Assembly: GCA_000431075.1 (NCBI GenBank)
Contig: HF986877.1
Span: 1-12,382, forward strand
DNA length: 12,382 bases
Direction of reading: 5' to 3'
Source: Firmicutes bacterium CAG:555
Lineage (GTDB): Bacteria > Bacillota > Clostridia > Oscillospirales > Oscillospiraceae
Shown: one piece after another, positions 6,369 through 12,382 of the stretch
How positions within the stretch are numbered: the stretch's first letter is position 1
Layout of the letters: every line of letters starts with the position of its first letter
Program-made: the position numbers and the translations under genes
Notes under the pieces: generated by a model
Told to the model about the DNA's origin: nothing
The model's input: only the letters and a program-made list of their open reading frames with translations
The model's database searches: none

Positions 6369-6395
6369 AAAGCTCCTGCAAGCTGCGGGAGCTTT
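6369..6395 (-). terminator. Intercistronic hairpin, weak terminator or attenuator
   Basis: AAAGCTCCTGC (6369-6379) pairs with GCGGGAGCTTT (6385-6395), 11 bp with one G-U pair and a 5-nt loop. On the minus strand it is followed by GCGTTTAAAAGG, a poor U-tract. Full termination is therefore doubtful, and partial read-through into the racemase gene is likely. The racemase ribosome binding site starts about 9 nt after the stem. Confidence 0.5.
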
Positions 6396-6400
6396 AAAAA

Positions 6401-7717
6401 TCAAGCTGCTTCAGGTTTCTCGGTCAGGCACACGCCGACGGCGGTGAACACGGCGGCGGCAAACGCAAGCGAGTGCACCGAGCCGAACACGACAGAGGCG
6501 ATAAGGCTCACGGCACCGAGTGCGGCAGCGGCGACTGCGAGCGTTGTCGCAGGCTTGAGCTTGCCCTTTTTGAGCTTCACGAGCGCAATTATGGCAATGA
6601 CGATGGCAAGCATGTATGCAGCATATGTGACGGAGTAGGACACGGTGGCACGCAGGTACTCGCCGTGCAGCTTGCTTTCGTGCTTCTGTGCAGATGCAAG
6701 GATAGCCGCATTATCATCCTCGGCACTGCCGTAGCCTGCATCGATGAGCTTTTCACGGCTGCGCTGAGCCTTCTCGACAACGGTCTCGTACTCCTTGAGC
6801 TTGTCGCTGCGGGCTTCCAGCTCTTCCTTGGTCTTGTCAAGCTCGGCTCGCTTATCGGTGAGCGCCTTCTGCTCGGCATCGAGCTTTTCCTGCCCGCCGC
6901 TTATCTCCTTTTGAAGCTTGCTGACCTGCTTTTCGCCTGCATCGAGCTGCGACTTTGCACTGTCAAGCTCCGACTGGCCCTTCTCAAGCTGCGACTTTGC
7001 GCTGTTGAGCTGAGCCTTGGCTTTTTCGGCCTGATCGAGCTGCTTTTTTGCGGTGTCCAGCTGCTTTTTTGCGCCGTCAAGCTGTGACTTCATTTCACTA
7101 AGCGAATCATCGGTGACTATTTGACCGGTCGTTGCACTTACCATCGTGAGCGCCATGATATGGGGAACGCCCTTATCCTCAAGGTCGGAAATGGCCTTGG
7201 TGAGCTTGTTATAAGCCGCCGCACCCTGGTCATACTGGCTTTTTGCGCTGCTATAAGCGCTCTTTGCCTTGTCGAGCTCCTTGAGCTGTGCCTCACCCTC
7301 GTTCACGGTCTTCCAGCCCTCGTCGAGCTGAGCCTTGCCGCTGTTGTATGCAGTCTTGCCGGAGGAAACTGCGTCCTTTGTGACATTATACTGCACGAGC
7401 TTCTGGTTATAGCTCATGACATCCTCGTCGAACTTGACCTCCTGCGCATCGCAGTCGGCAACGGCCTTGTCATAGGCCGCCTTGTCCTCATCGTAGGACA
7501 CCTTTTCGCTGTCGTAATCGGCCTTGCCGTCGGTAAGCTTCTTGTCGTTTTCCGACAGGGTATCGACAATGGCCTTGAAATCGTTATACTCGCCCTGCAC
7601 CTGCTTGAGCTCAAGCTTGTCGTCAGATTTGTTGAGGATGCCGACCATAAAGGCGGCCACGAGCAGGATGACGGCGATAACGAGAGAAATTGTTCTGAAT
7701 TGCTGTTTTCCGAGCAT
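6401..7717 (-). CDS. Membrane-anchored coiled-coil protein, YhgE-like repeat region
   Basis: A 438-residue protein with one N-terminal membrane helix (10-28), a very long extracytoplasmic or membrane-spanning coiled coil (about 32-345), and three hydrophobic segments at the C-terminus (about 363-380, 391-412, 417-431). The coiled coil is full of near-identical short units such as AKSQLDSAKSQLDAGEKQV, mostly Ala, Lys, Gln, Leu, Ser and Asp. A short non-coiled break (about 180-200, GVPHIMALTMVSATTGQIV) divides it in two. The Gly-spaced GKAQLDEGW pattern resembles the region between membrane domains in YhgE/Pip (phage infection protein) family members, but the large C-terminal transport-like domain of those is missing. 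I cannot give a function. The start is supported by TGAGGTGAT at 7722-7730 and by a good promoter. The racemase gene follows 52 nt downstream. Confidence 0.8.
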   Translation of the reverse strand: MLGKQQFRTISLVIAVILLVAAFMVGILNKSDDKLELKQVQGEYNDFKAIVDTLSENDKKLTDGKADYDSEKVSYDEDKAAYDKAVADCDAQEVKFDEDVMSYNQKLVQYNVTKDAVSSGKTAYNSGKAQLDEGWKTVNEGEAQLKELDKAKSAYSSAKSQYDQGAAAYNKLTKAISDLEDKGVPHIMALTMVSATTGQIVTDDSLSEMKSQLDGAKKQLDTAKKQLDQAEKAKAQLNSAKSQLEKGQSELDSAKSQLDAGEKQVSKLQKEISGGQEKLDAEQKALTDKRAELDKTKEELEARSDKLKEYETVVEKAQRSREKLIDAGYGSAEDDNAAILASAQKHESKLHGEYLRATVSYSVTYAAYMLAIVIAIIALVKLKKGKLKPATTLAVAAAALGAVSLIASVVFGSVHSLAFAAAVFTAVGVCLTEKPEAA

Positions 7718-7740
7718 TAAATCACCTCATTAATGCACAG

Positions 7741-7769
7741 ATTATATTACAAATCAATTATTAACTCAA
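7741..7769 (-). promoter_or_regulatory. Promoter of the coiled-coil protein gene
   Basis: On the minus strand, TTGAGT (7764-7769) and a perfect TATAAT (7741-7746) are 17 bp apart. The ATG at 7717 is 23 nt further on. It faces away from the aminopeptidase operon. Confidence 0.7.
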
Positions 7770-7833
7770 CAACATTTTGTAAAGAAATAAATATGAAAGA
7801 AGCTGTGGAATTTTTGCCATTGATATGATAAAA

Positions 7834-7839
7834 TATAAT
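7834..7839 (+). promoter_or_regulatory. Candidate -10 box of the aminopeptidase operon
   Basis: A perfect TATAAT lies 29 nt before the aminopeptidase ATG. No good -35 box is at 16-18 bp; the nearest TTG-type sequence (TTGCCA, 7814-7819) is only 14 bp away. The promoter may be weak or need an activator. Confidence 0.4.
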
Positions 7840-7868
7840 CTCAAATCGTTAATGAGGAAGTTTTTAAT

Positions 7869-9095
7869 ATGGACGCAAAAAAAATAAGGGGCTATGCCGA
7901 GCTTATCGTGCGCACGGGTGCTGCCGTGCAGCCCGGGCAGGATGTCGTCGTGTGCGCCGAGCTCGACCAGCCGAGCTTCGTTGAGGTCATCGTCGAGGAG
8001 TGCTACAAGGCGGGTGCTGCTCAGGTGCGTGTCGAGTGGTCGCATCAGGCGCTTCAGCTTCTGAATGTCAAATACCAGAGCGTCGAGCGCCTTGGCACCA
8101 TGGCCGAGTGGGAAAGACAGAAGCTGCTCCACCGCGCCGAGACGCTGCCTGCGATGATATATCTTGAGTCGTCCGACCCGAGCGGGCTTGACGGCATGGA
8201 TCAGGAAAAGTGGGGCAAATCGGTGCAGATGCGCTGGAAGGTCATAAAGCCCATCCGTGATTCGATGGACAACAAGTACCAGTGGGTCATTGCGGCCGTG
8301 CCCGGCAGGGCGTGGGCAAAGAAGGTGTTCCCGGGTGTACCCGAGGACGAGGCGGTCGAGAAGCTTTGGGAGGCGATACTGTATACCTCCCGTGCCGACG
8401 GCGACGGCATTTCCGCTTGGCGTGAGCACAACGCCGACCTCAAGCGCCGCTGCGATTATTTAAACAGCCTCGACCTGCGCTCGCTGCATTACTCGTCCTC
8501 AAACGGTACGGACTTCACCGTGTGGCTCATCCCCGAGGCGCAGTTCCTTGCAGGCTCGGAGAAAACTCTGGGCGCCGGCGTTGAGTTTAACCCCAATATA
8601 CCCAGCGAGGAGGTCTTTACAAGCCCCATGAAGGGCAAGGCCGAGGGCATTGTGTATTCCACCCGCCCGCTGTCATATCGGGGAGTTATGATAGAAAACT
8701 TCTCTATCCGCTTTGAAAACGGCAGGGTAGTCGAAGTGCATGCCGAGAAAAACGAGGATGCGCTCAAGACCATGGTCGCCATGGACGAGGGCTCGGCCAT
8801 GCTCGGTGAGTGCGCTCTCGTGCCGTACGACAGCCCGATAAGAAACAGCGAGCTTATGTTTTACAACACCCTGTTTGACGAAAACGCCGCCTGCCACCTT
8901 GCACTCGGCGAGGGCTTTACAAACTGCGTAAAGGACTACGACAAATACACTCTTGAGCAGTGCCGTGAAATGGGCATAAACTCCTCGATGATACACGAGG
9001 ACTTCATGATAGGCTCGCAGGATCTTGATATCACCGGCATATGCGAAAACGGCGATAAGGTAGCTATCTTCAAAGAGGGGAACTGGGCTTTTTAA
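7869..9095 (+). CDS. M29 family metallo-aminopeptidase
   Basis: A 408-residue cytoplasmic aminopeptidase of peptidase family M29 (thermophilic aminopeptidase, AmpS/PepS type). It removes N-terminal residues from peptides using two metal ions. The expected metal-site residues line up in order and spacing: Glu248 in NPNIPSEEVFTSP, Glu314 in GECALV, His343 in CHLALGEGF, and His376 with Asp378 in MIHEDFMIGS. The sequence ends with the usual IFKEGNWAF-type tail. Length is normal for the family. The ATG at 7869 is preceded by GAGGAAG at 7854-7860. The next gene starts one base after the stop, so the two are co-transcribed and probably translationally coupled. A general role in peptide turnover is likely; why it sits with two membrane proteins is unclear. 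Confidence 0.93.
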   Translation: MDAKKIRGYAELIVRTGAAVQPGQDVVVCAELDQPSFVEVIVEECYKAGAAQVRVEWSHQALQLLNVKYQSVERLGTMAEWERQKLLHRAETLPAMIYLESSDPSGLDGMDQEKWGKSVQMRWKVIKPIRDSMDNKYQWVIAAVPGRAWAKKVFPGVPEDEAVEKLWEAILYTSRADGDGISAWREHNADLKRRCDYLNSLDLRSLHYSSSNGTDFTVWLIPEAQFLAGSEKTLGAGVEFNPNIPSEEVFTSPMKGKAEGIVYSTRPLSYRGVMIENFSIRFENGRVVEVHAEKNEDALKTMVAMDEGSAMLGECALVPYDSPIRNSELMFYNTLFDENAACHLALGEGFTNCVKDYDKYTLEQCREMGINSSMIHEDFMIGSQDLDITGICENGDKVAIFKEGNWAF

Positions 9096-9096
9096 G

Positions 9097-9792
9097 ATGG
9101 AAAAAGATAAACTGAGATACAGCGTAAGCAGAAAGAATATATTTGTAAAGCTTTCGGCGTTGCTGATGGGTCTGTCGGCGCTGCTGCGGCTGTTCGGCTA
9201 CTGGGGCTTTTGGGCGAATAAGGATGCGGCGTTTATCTATACGCAGATAGCGTTGCCGGTGCTGTGCAATGTGCTGTTTATCGTCATCATTTTGTACATG
9301 GGCAAGCGCCTTTTCTCGCTCACGGCGATACCTGTGCTGTTAGGCGTGGTGTTCTTTATAATTAAAGCGCTCGGCTTTGACAGCATCCTGCACACGATAC
9401 TGTGCATCCTTTTGTACCTTCTCGTTGCGATGCTCTACACCGGCACGGTGTTCGGCGTTATCCGCACGAAGTGGCTCTTGCTGCCGCTGTTCGGCCTGCC
9501 GTTTGTGTACCACATACTAGTCGAGGACAGGAACACATTTTTGGCAAATGAAAACGCCATGAGTCTTGCCGAGTGGCTGCCGGAGATATCGGTACTGTGC
9601 ATCATGCTTGCGCTGTTTTTTATCACATTTGCGATGAAAAAGCGTGATTTTTCAAAGCCTGAGCCGGACGAGCAGGAGATAATCGACATATTGGTGCAGA
9701 ACGAGGAGCCTGTGCCGGAAAAAGAAACTGTACCGAATGAGACCAAGAAAACGGAGGAAGAACATGAGCAAGCTGACGGACAAGATAAATGA
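9097..9792 (+). CDS. Six-TM membrane protein of unknown function with acidic cytoplasmic tail
   Basis: I do not recognise this 231-residue protein. It has about six membrane helices (roughly 15-38, 47-70, 73-94, 97-118, 122-140 and 158-180), short loops, and a charged C-terminal tail (181-231) rich in Glu, Pro and Lys (KPEPDEQEIIDIL, then NEEPVPEKETVPNETKK). With six helices and a basic N-terminus, both ends are probably cytoplasmic. It starts one base after the aminopeptidase stop. Its nearest purine-rich sequence (AGAGGGG) is about 16 nt upstream, so translation probably depends on ribosomes ending the previous gene. Its last 29 bases overlap the start of the LRR protein gene. That tight packing suggests it forms part of an assembly with the LRR protein, but this is inference only. 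Confidence 0.8.
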   Translation: MEKDKLRYSVSRKNIFVKLSALLMGLSALLRLFGYWGFWANKDAAFIYTQIALPVLCNVLFIVIILYMGKRLFSLTAIPVLLGVVFFIIKALGFDSILHTILCILLYLLVAMLYTGTVFGVIRTKWLLLPLFGLPFVYHILVEDRNTFLANENAMSLAEWLPEISVLCIMLALFFITFAMKKRDFSKPEPDEQEIIDILVQNEEPVPEKETVPNETKKTEEEHEQADGQDK

Positions 9793-11749
9793 GCTGGCTT
9801 CGACCGAGGAAAAGACCGTGGTCGTCAAGCGCGACGATATAGAAAACGAGCTTCGCCGTGTCGCCGAGGAAAAGACCGTCGTCGACGAAAAGCCCGTTTT
9901 TGATACAACGCTCGATCCCGAGATCGAGGCGATATTGCGAGAGACCGAGGGCTATGTGATAGACCCCGAGGACGCACAAGAGCCGGATGCGGATGTCGAT
10001 ACCGACCCCGAGCCCGCTAAGGCGCCCAAGCGCCGCCCGTCCGAGGCGGCAAAGCGGGTTATCGAGGAGACGCAGGATGAGCGCAAGACCCGCAGCAAGA
10101 AGAAGGTCATTATTATCTGCGCCGCCGTTGTAGCAGCGCTTGCACTGCTGTTGGCCGGCATTTTGATACTCAAAAATTCGTCCGGCGACCGTGAGTACAA
10201 GCAGCTTTACAATCAGGCACAGTCGCTGTACTACGACGGCAAATATGACGAGGCGCTCGAAAAGCTGCGCAGCGCCATGGCGATCGACAAGACCGACGAG
10301 TGTCTGCTGCTTATGAGCCAGTGCTACGAGGCAAAGCTCGACTATGTTAACGCCATCGCCATTTTAGAAAGCTCGAGCTCCGGTAATGAGACGATAAAGG
10401 AGCGCATCGAAATGCTCAAAAAGGCCAAGGAGGCCTACGAGAGCGGACAGGTCGTGCTCATAGGCGACACGCAATATGATATTAAAACGACCACTGTGCT
10501 CGACCTGTCGGGCAAGGGCATGCGCAGCGGCAGACTGACCGATATCGGTAAGCTCACGGAGCTTACAAGCCTGAAGCTTGCGGATAACGAGATAGACGAT
10601 CTGAGCTTCCTTACCCCGCTCACAAAGCTCGTGTCGCTGGATCTGAGCAACAATCAGATAACCGATATTACCCCGCTGTCGCAGCTTAAAACTCTGCGTA
10701 CCCTACATCTTGATAACAACGATATCAAGGACTTCACCCCGCTTTATGACCTGAACGGCCTTACCATGCTCACCATCGGCGGCATCGAGGTCAGCCAGAG
10801 CCAGATAAAGGATCTCAAGACCCGCCTGCCGAGCTGCCTTATCTACAATGATGATGCAAAAACCGACATTGTTGATGTTCACCTCGGCGGCAAGACCTTC
10901 AAGAGCGATGTTACAAAGCTTGACCTGAGCGGCTGCTCGATAACCGACCTCAGCCCGCTTACCGTGTGCACGAGCCTTGAGGAGTTGGATCTCGGCGGCA
11001 ACTACATAAGGGATATCAGCACGCTGCTTGACCTGCCGAAGCTTAGAGTGCTCGACCTGTCGAGCAACATGATAAGCGACATTCGCCCGCTCATGAGCAT
11101 GACGACGCTTGAGCATCTGAACCTTGCCGATAACAAAATAACCTCCGTCACGGCACTGTCCGAACTGAAGCAGCTTAAGGAGCTCGTCCTCAGCAGCAAC
11201 AAGCTTGACGGCACGCAGGGTCTTGCAAAGCTGAACAACCTCAAGATACTCGGCCTTAAAAATACCGGCATTTCCGACTCCGACCTTGAGAATCTTTATA
11301 ACCTCTCGAGCCTTGCAAGCCTGTCGCTTGAAAATAACCCCGACCTCACCGAAGCGGGCGTGAGCAAGCTTCAAAAGAAGCTGCCCGGCTGCAAGATAAC
11401 GCACTCGGAGCTTACGAAGAAGATAACGCTCGGCGGCAAGGAGTTTTCCGCCACGGCCGAGACCGTGGATGCATCGAGCCTCGGGATAAGCGACATATCG
11501 GCGGCCTCGGGGTTTAAGAGCGTGCGGCATCTTGACCTCAGCAGCAATGTCATCACCTCCGTTTCGGCGCTTTCAAAGCTCAAAACGCTTGAAACGCTCG
11601 ACCTTTCGGACAACAACATCAGCGATGCAAGCCCCCTGTATTCGCTCAAAAACCTGCGTCTGCTGCACATCGAGCAGAACGGTCTGAGCGATGACAAGAT
11701 AGCCGATTTGAAGTCTGCATTGCCCAAATGCACTATTATTTTTGAATAA
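9764..11749 (+). CDS. Single-pass membrane protein with TPR pair and leucine-rich repeats
   Basis: A 661-residue receptor-like protein. The cytoplasmic tail (1-114) is acidic and carries two copies of EEKTVVV/D (15-21 and 35-41), then a basic stop RKTRSKKK. One membrane helix spans 115-136. Outside, a TPR-like helical pair (about 143-205, YYDGKYDEALEKLRSAMAID) leads into leucine-rich repeats of the 22-residue SDS22/internalin type (LxxLxLxxNxIxDIxPL), which run to the C-terminus in three modules. Each module ends with a conserved LPxC cap. No cell-wall sorting signal is present. The ATG at 9764 is chosen because GGAGGAAG lies at 9753-9760. An in-frame ATG at 9737 lacks a ribosome binding site. 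The LRR surface suggests binding of another protein or a surface ligand. The Thr motifs in the tail suggest kinase control. Confidence 0.88.
   Translation: MSKLTDKINELASTEEKTVVVKRDDIENELRRVAEEKTVVDEKPVFDTTLDPEIEAILRETEGYVIDPEDAQEPDADVDTDPEPAKAPKRRPSEAAKRVIEETQDERKTRSKKKVIIICAAVVAALALLLAGILILKNSSGDREYKQLYNQAQSLYYDGKYDEALEKLRSAMAIDKTDECLLLMSQCYEAKLDYVNAIAILESSSSGNETIKERIEMLKKAKEAYESGQVVLIGDTQYDIKTTTVLDLSGKGMRSGRLTDIGKLTELTSLKLADNEIDDLSFLTPLTKLVSLDLSNNQITDITPLSQLKTLRTLHLDNNDIKDFTPLYDLNGLTMLTIGGIEVSQSQIKDLKTRLPSCLIYNDDAKTDIVDVHLGGKTFKSDVTKLDLSGCSITDLSPLTVCTSLEELDLGGNYIRDISTLLDLPKLRVLDLSSNMISDIRPLMSMTTLEHLNLADNKITSVTALSELKQLKELVLSSNKLDGTQGLAKLNNLKILGLKNTGISDSDLENLYNLSSLASLSLENNPDLTEAGVSKLQKKLPGCKITHSELTKKITLGGKEFSATAETVDASSLGISDISAASGFKSVRHLDLSSNVITSVSALSKLKTLETLDLSDNNISDASPLYSLKNLRLLHIEQNGLSDDKIADLKSALPKCTIIFE
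9804..9884 (+). repeat. Direct repeat encoding EEKTVV in the LRR protein's cytoplasmic tail
   Basis: Two copies of a 21-bp sequence, 9804-9824 and 9864-9884, differ at one base and are exactly 60 bp apart, keeping the frame. They encode EEKTVVV and EEKTVVD at residues 15-21 and 35-41. Confidence 0.75.
10451..11746 (+). repeat. Three LRR modules with shared start and LPxC end caps
   Basis: The LRR region is built of three units. Each begins with a short strand containing a small Gly-containing turn (VVLIGDTQYDI, VDVHLGGKTFKS, KKITLGGKEFSA) and ends with a helix plus cap (IKDLKTRLPSCLIY, VSKLQKKLPGCKIT, IADLKSALPKCTII). Approximate spans are 10451-10848, 10871-11400 and 11416-11746. The middle module is longest, with about six repeats. 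Confidence 0.7.
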
Positions 11750-11784
11750 TTATTTAAATTTAAGGCAATTTCAACAAAATGCAC

Positions 11785-11813
11785 TTTATTTTTGGGCGGC
11801 TCCGTGCTATACT
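11785..11813 (+). promoter_or_regulatory. Extended -10 promoter of hpf
   Basis: TGCTATACT gives an extended -10 (TATACT, 11808-11813). The -35 position at 17 bp is TTTATT (11785-11790), a weak match, which the TGn extension can offset. The rest of the gap after the LRR gene (11750-11784) is AT-rich and shows no GC-rich terminator, so read-through from the LRR operon is possible. Confidence 0.55.
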
Positions 11814-11822
11814 ACATCCAAG

Positions 11823-11843
11823 CAGAGAGATAAGATTTCTCTG
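11823..11843 (+). promoter_or_regulatory. Small hairpin in the hpf leader
   Basis: CAGAGA (11823-11828) pairs with TCTCTG (11838-11843) around a 9-nt loop, starting about 10 nt after the predicted -10 box and ending 9 nt before the ribosome binding site. It may sit at the 5' end of the transcript and stabilise it. The stem is only 6 bp, so this is tentative. Confidence 0.25.
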
Positions 11844-11868
11844 TTAACGCAGAAAGGAGCTGACACAA

Positions 11869-12382
11869 ATGAAGTTCACTTTTACCGAAAAAAAGATGGA
11901 TGCATCTGCAGACCTGCGTGCCTATGCCGAGCGCAAGGTGGGCAAGCTTGACCGGCTTTTTAAGACCGAGAGCAATGCTTATCTGACCTTCAGCACCGAG
12001 CGAGGCCGCTTCCTTGCCGAGATCACCATCGAAAACAACGGCCTTTATTACAGGGCAAGCGAACTTACCAACGACATGTACGCCTCCGTCGATTCCGGCG
12101 TTGCCGCAATTGAGCGGCAGATCCGCAAGAACAAGACCCGTCTTGCGAAGCGGCTGAGGGAAGGAGCTCTGGAGCGTGAGGTCAAACCCTCCTATGCGCC
12201 CGCTGAGGAGGATGAGGATGAGGAGTTCAAAATCGTCCGCAGCAAGCGATTCTCCATAAAGCCCATGTCGCCCGAGGAAGCGATATTGCAGATGAATTTG
12301 CTTGAGCACGAATTCTTCGTGTTCAGGAATGACGAGGAAGACGGAGCCGTCTCCGTCGTCTACCGCCGCAGAAACGGCGGGT
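11869..12382 (+). CDS. hpf: Ribosome hibernation promoting factor, long form (partial, 3' end outside window)
   Basis: Long-form HPF binds the 30S decoding region in stationary phase or stress and pairs ribosomes into inactive 100S dimers. The 171 visible residues include the N-terminal S30AE/RaiA-type domain (about 1-95, starting MKFTFTEKKMDASADLRAYAERKVGKL), with the basic helix IERQIRKNKTRLAKRLRE. An acidic linker (EEDEDEEF) follows, then the C-terminal dimerisation domain (about 118 on), with IVRSKRFSIKPMSPEEAI and LEHEFFVFRN. The last visible residues, VYRRRNGG, match the family's near-terminal motif, so only about 5-15 residues are missing. The ATG has AAAGGAGC at 11853-11860. It has its own promoter and leader, separate from the LRR gene 119 nt upstream. 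Confidence 0.95.
   Translation, partial: MKFTFTEKKMDASADLRAYAERKVGKLDRLFKTESNAYLTFSTERGRFLAEITIENNGLYYRASELTNDMYASVDSGVAAIERQIRKNKTRLAKRLREGALEREVKPSYAPAEEDEDEEFKIVRSKRFSIKPMSPEEAILQMNLLEHEFFVFRNDEEDGAVSVVYRRRNGG

Noticed and set aside
6473..7720. Long open frames on the plus strand opposite the coiled-coil gene, rich in Leu and Val
   Set aside because: They mirror the biased codons of the coiled coil, have no ribosome binding sites, and the minus strand has a clear promoter, ribosome binding site and membrane topology.
7761..8429. A 222-codon minus-strand frame over the aminopeptidase start
   Set aside because: It lies opposite conserved M29 sequence and across the divergent promoter region, with no signal of its own.
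9737..9763. An earlier ATG that would add nine residues (MRPRKRRKN) to the LRR protein
   Set aside because: It lacks a ribosome binding site, and the ATG at 9764 has GGAGGAAG at ideal spacing.
10703..11530. A 275-codon open frame on the minus strand opposite the LRR gene
   Set aside because: It is explained by the repetitive LRR codons on the plus strand; no promoter or ribosome binding site supports it.
11750..11784. A terminator after the LRR gene
   Set aside because: Only AT-rich, self-complementary sequence of the TTTAAATTTAA kind is present; no GC stem with U-tract.

Overview
The window reads as a chromosomal segment of a low-to-moderate GC Gram-positive bacterium, most likely a gut-type member of the Clostridia (Oscillospiraceae/Ruminococcaceae-like). 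This is inferred from strong AGGAGG-type ribosome binding sites, a Firmicutes-style DUF4367 anti-sigma factor behind an ECF-like sigma factor, a Hanks-type membrane Ser/Thr kinase, long-form HPF and sigma-A-like promoters. The taxon cannot be fixed from the sequence alone. No tRNA, rRNA, CRISPR array, insertion sequence or phage gene was seen.

Layout. (a) 1-1936, minus strand: a sigma factor / anti-sigma factor pair from a near-consensus extended -10 promoter. It is followed by a very small secreted ORF that appears frameshifted and by a small membrane-anchored protein cut by the window edge. (b) 1958-2760, plus strand: one unidentified lipoprotein, ending in a bidirectional terminator shared with (c) 2769-5553, minus strand: an 892-residue transmembrane Ser/Thr kinase. 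Its extracellular part is a cysteine-poor array of WSxWS repeats and its juxtamembrane linker carries six T/S-x-x-L motifs. (d) 5589-7769, minus strand: a membrane-anchored coiled-coil protein followed by an Asp/Glu-type amino-acid racemase with a strong terminator. (e) 7834-11749, plus strand: a tightly packed trio of M29 aminopeptidase, six-TM membrane protein and TPR + leucine-rich-repeat transmembrane protein. (f) 11785-12382, plus strand: the ribosome hibernation factor hpf, running off the end.

How they may work together. Much of the window is envelope sensing: a sigma/anti-sigma switch, a sensor kinase and an LRR receptor-like protein. The most interesting link is inferred, not proven. 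The kinase's cytoplasmic linker and the LRR protein's cytoplasmic tail both carry repeated Lys-Thr-Val-x-x motifs, the kind of phosphothreonine site an FHA domain reads, so the LRR protein could be a substrate or partner of the kinase. The kinase promoter is also unusual. Perfect -35 and -10 boxes sit 24 bp apart, and the spacer holds two tandem copies of a 7-bp unit, so losing one copy would restore the ideal 17 bp. No FHA-domain protein or cognate phosphatase is in the window.
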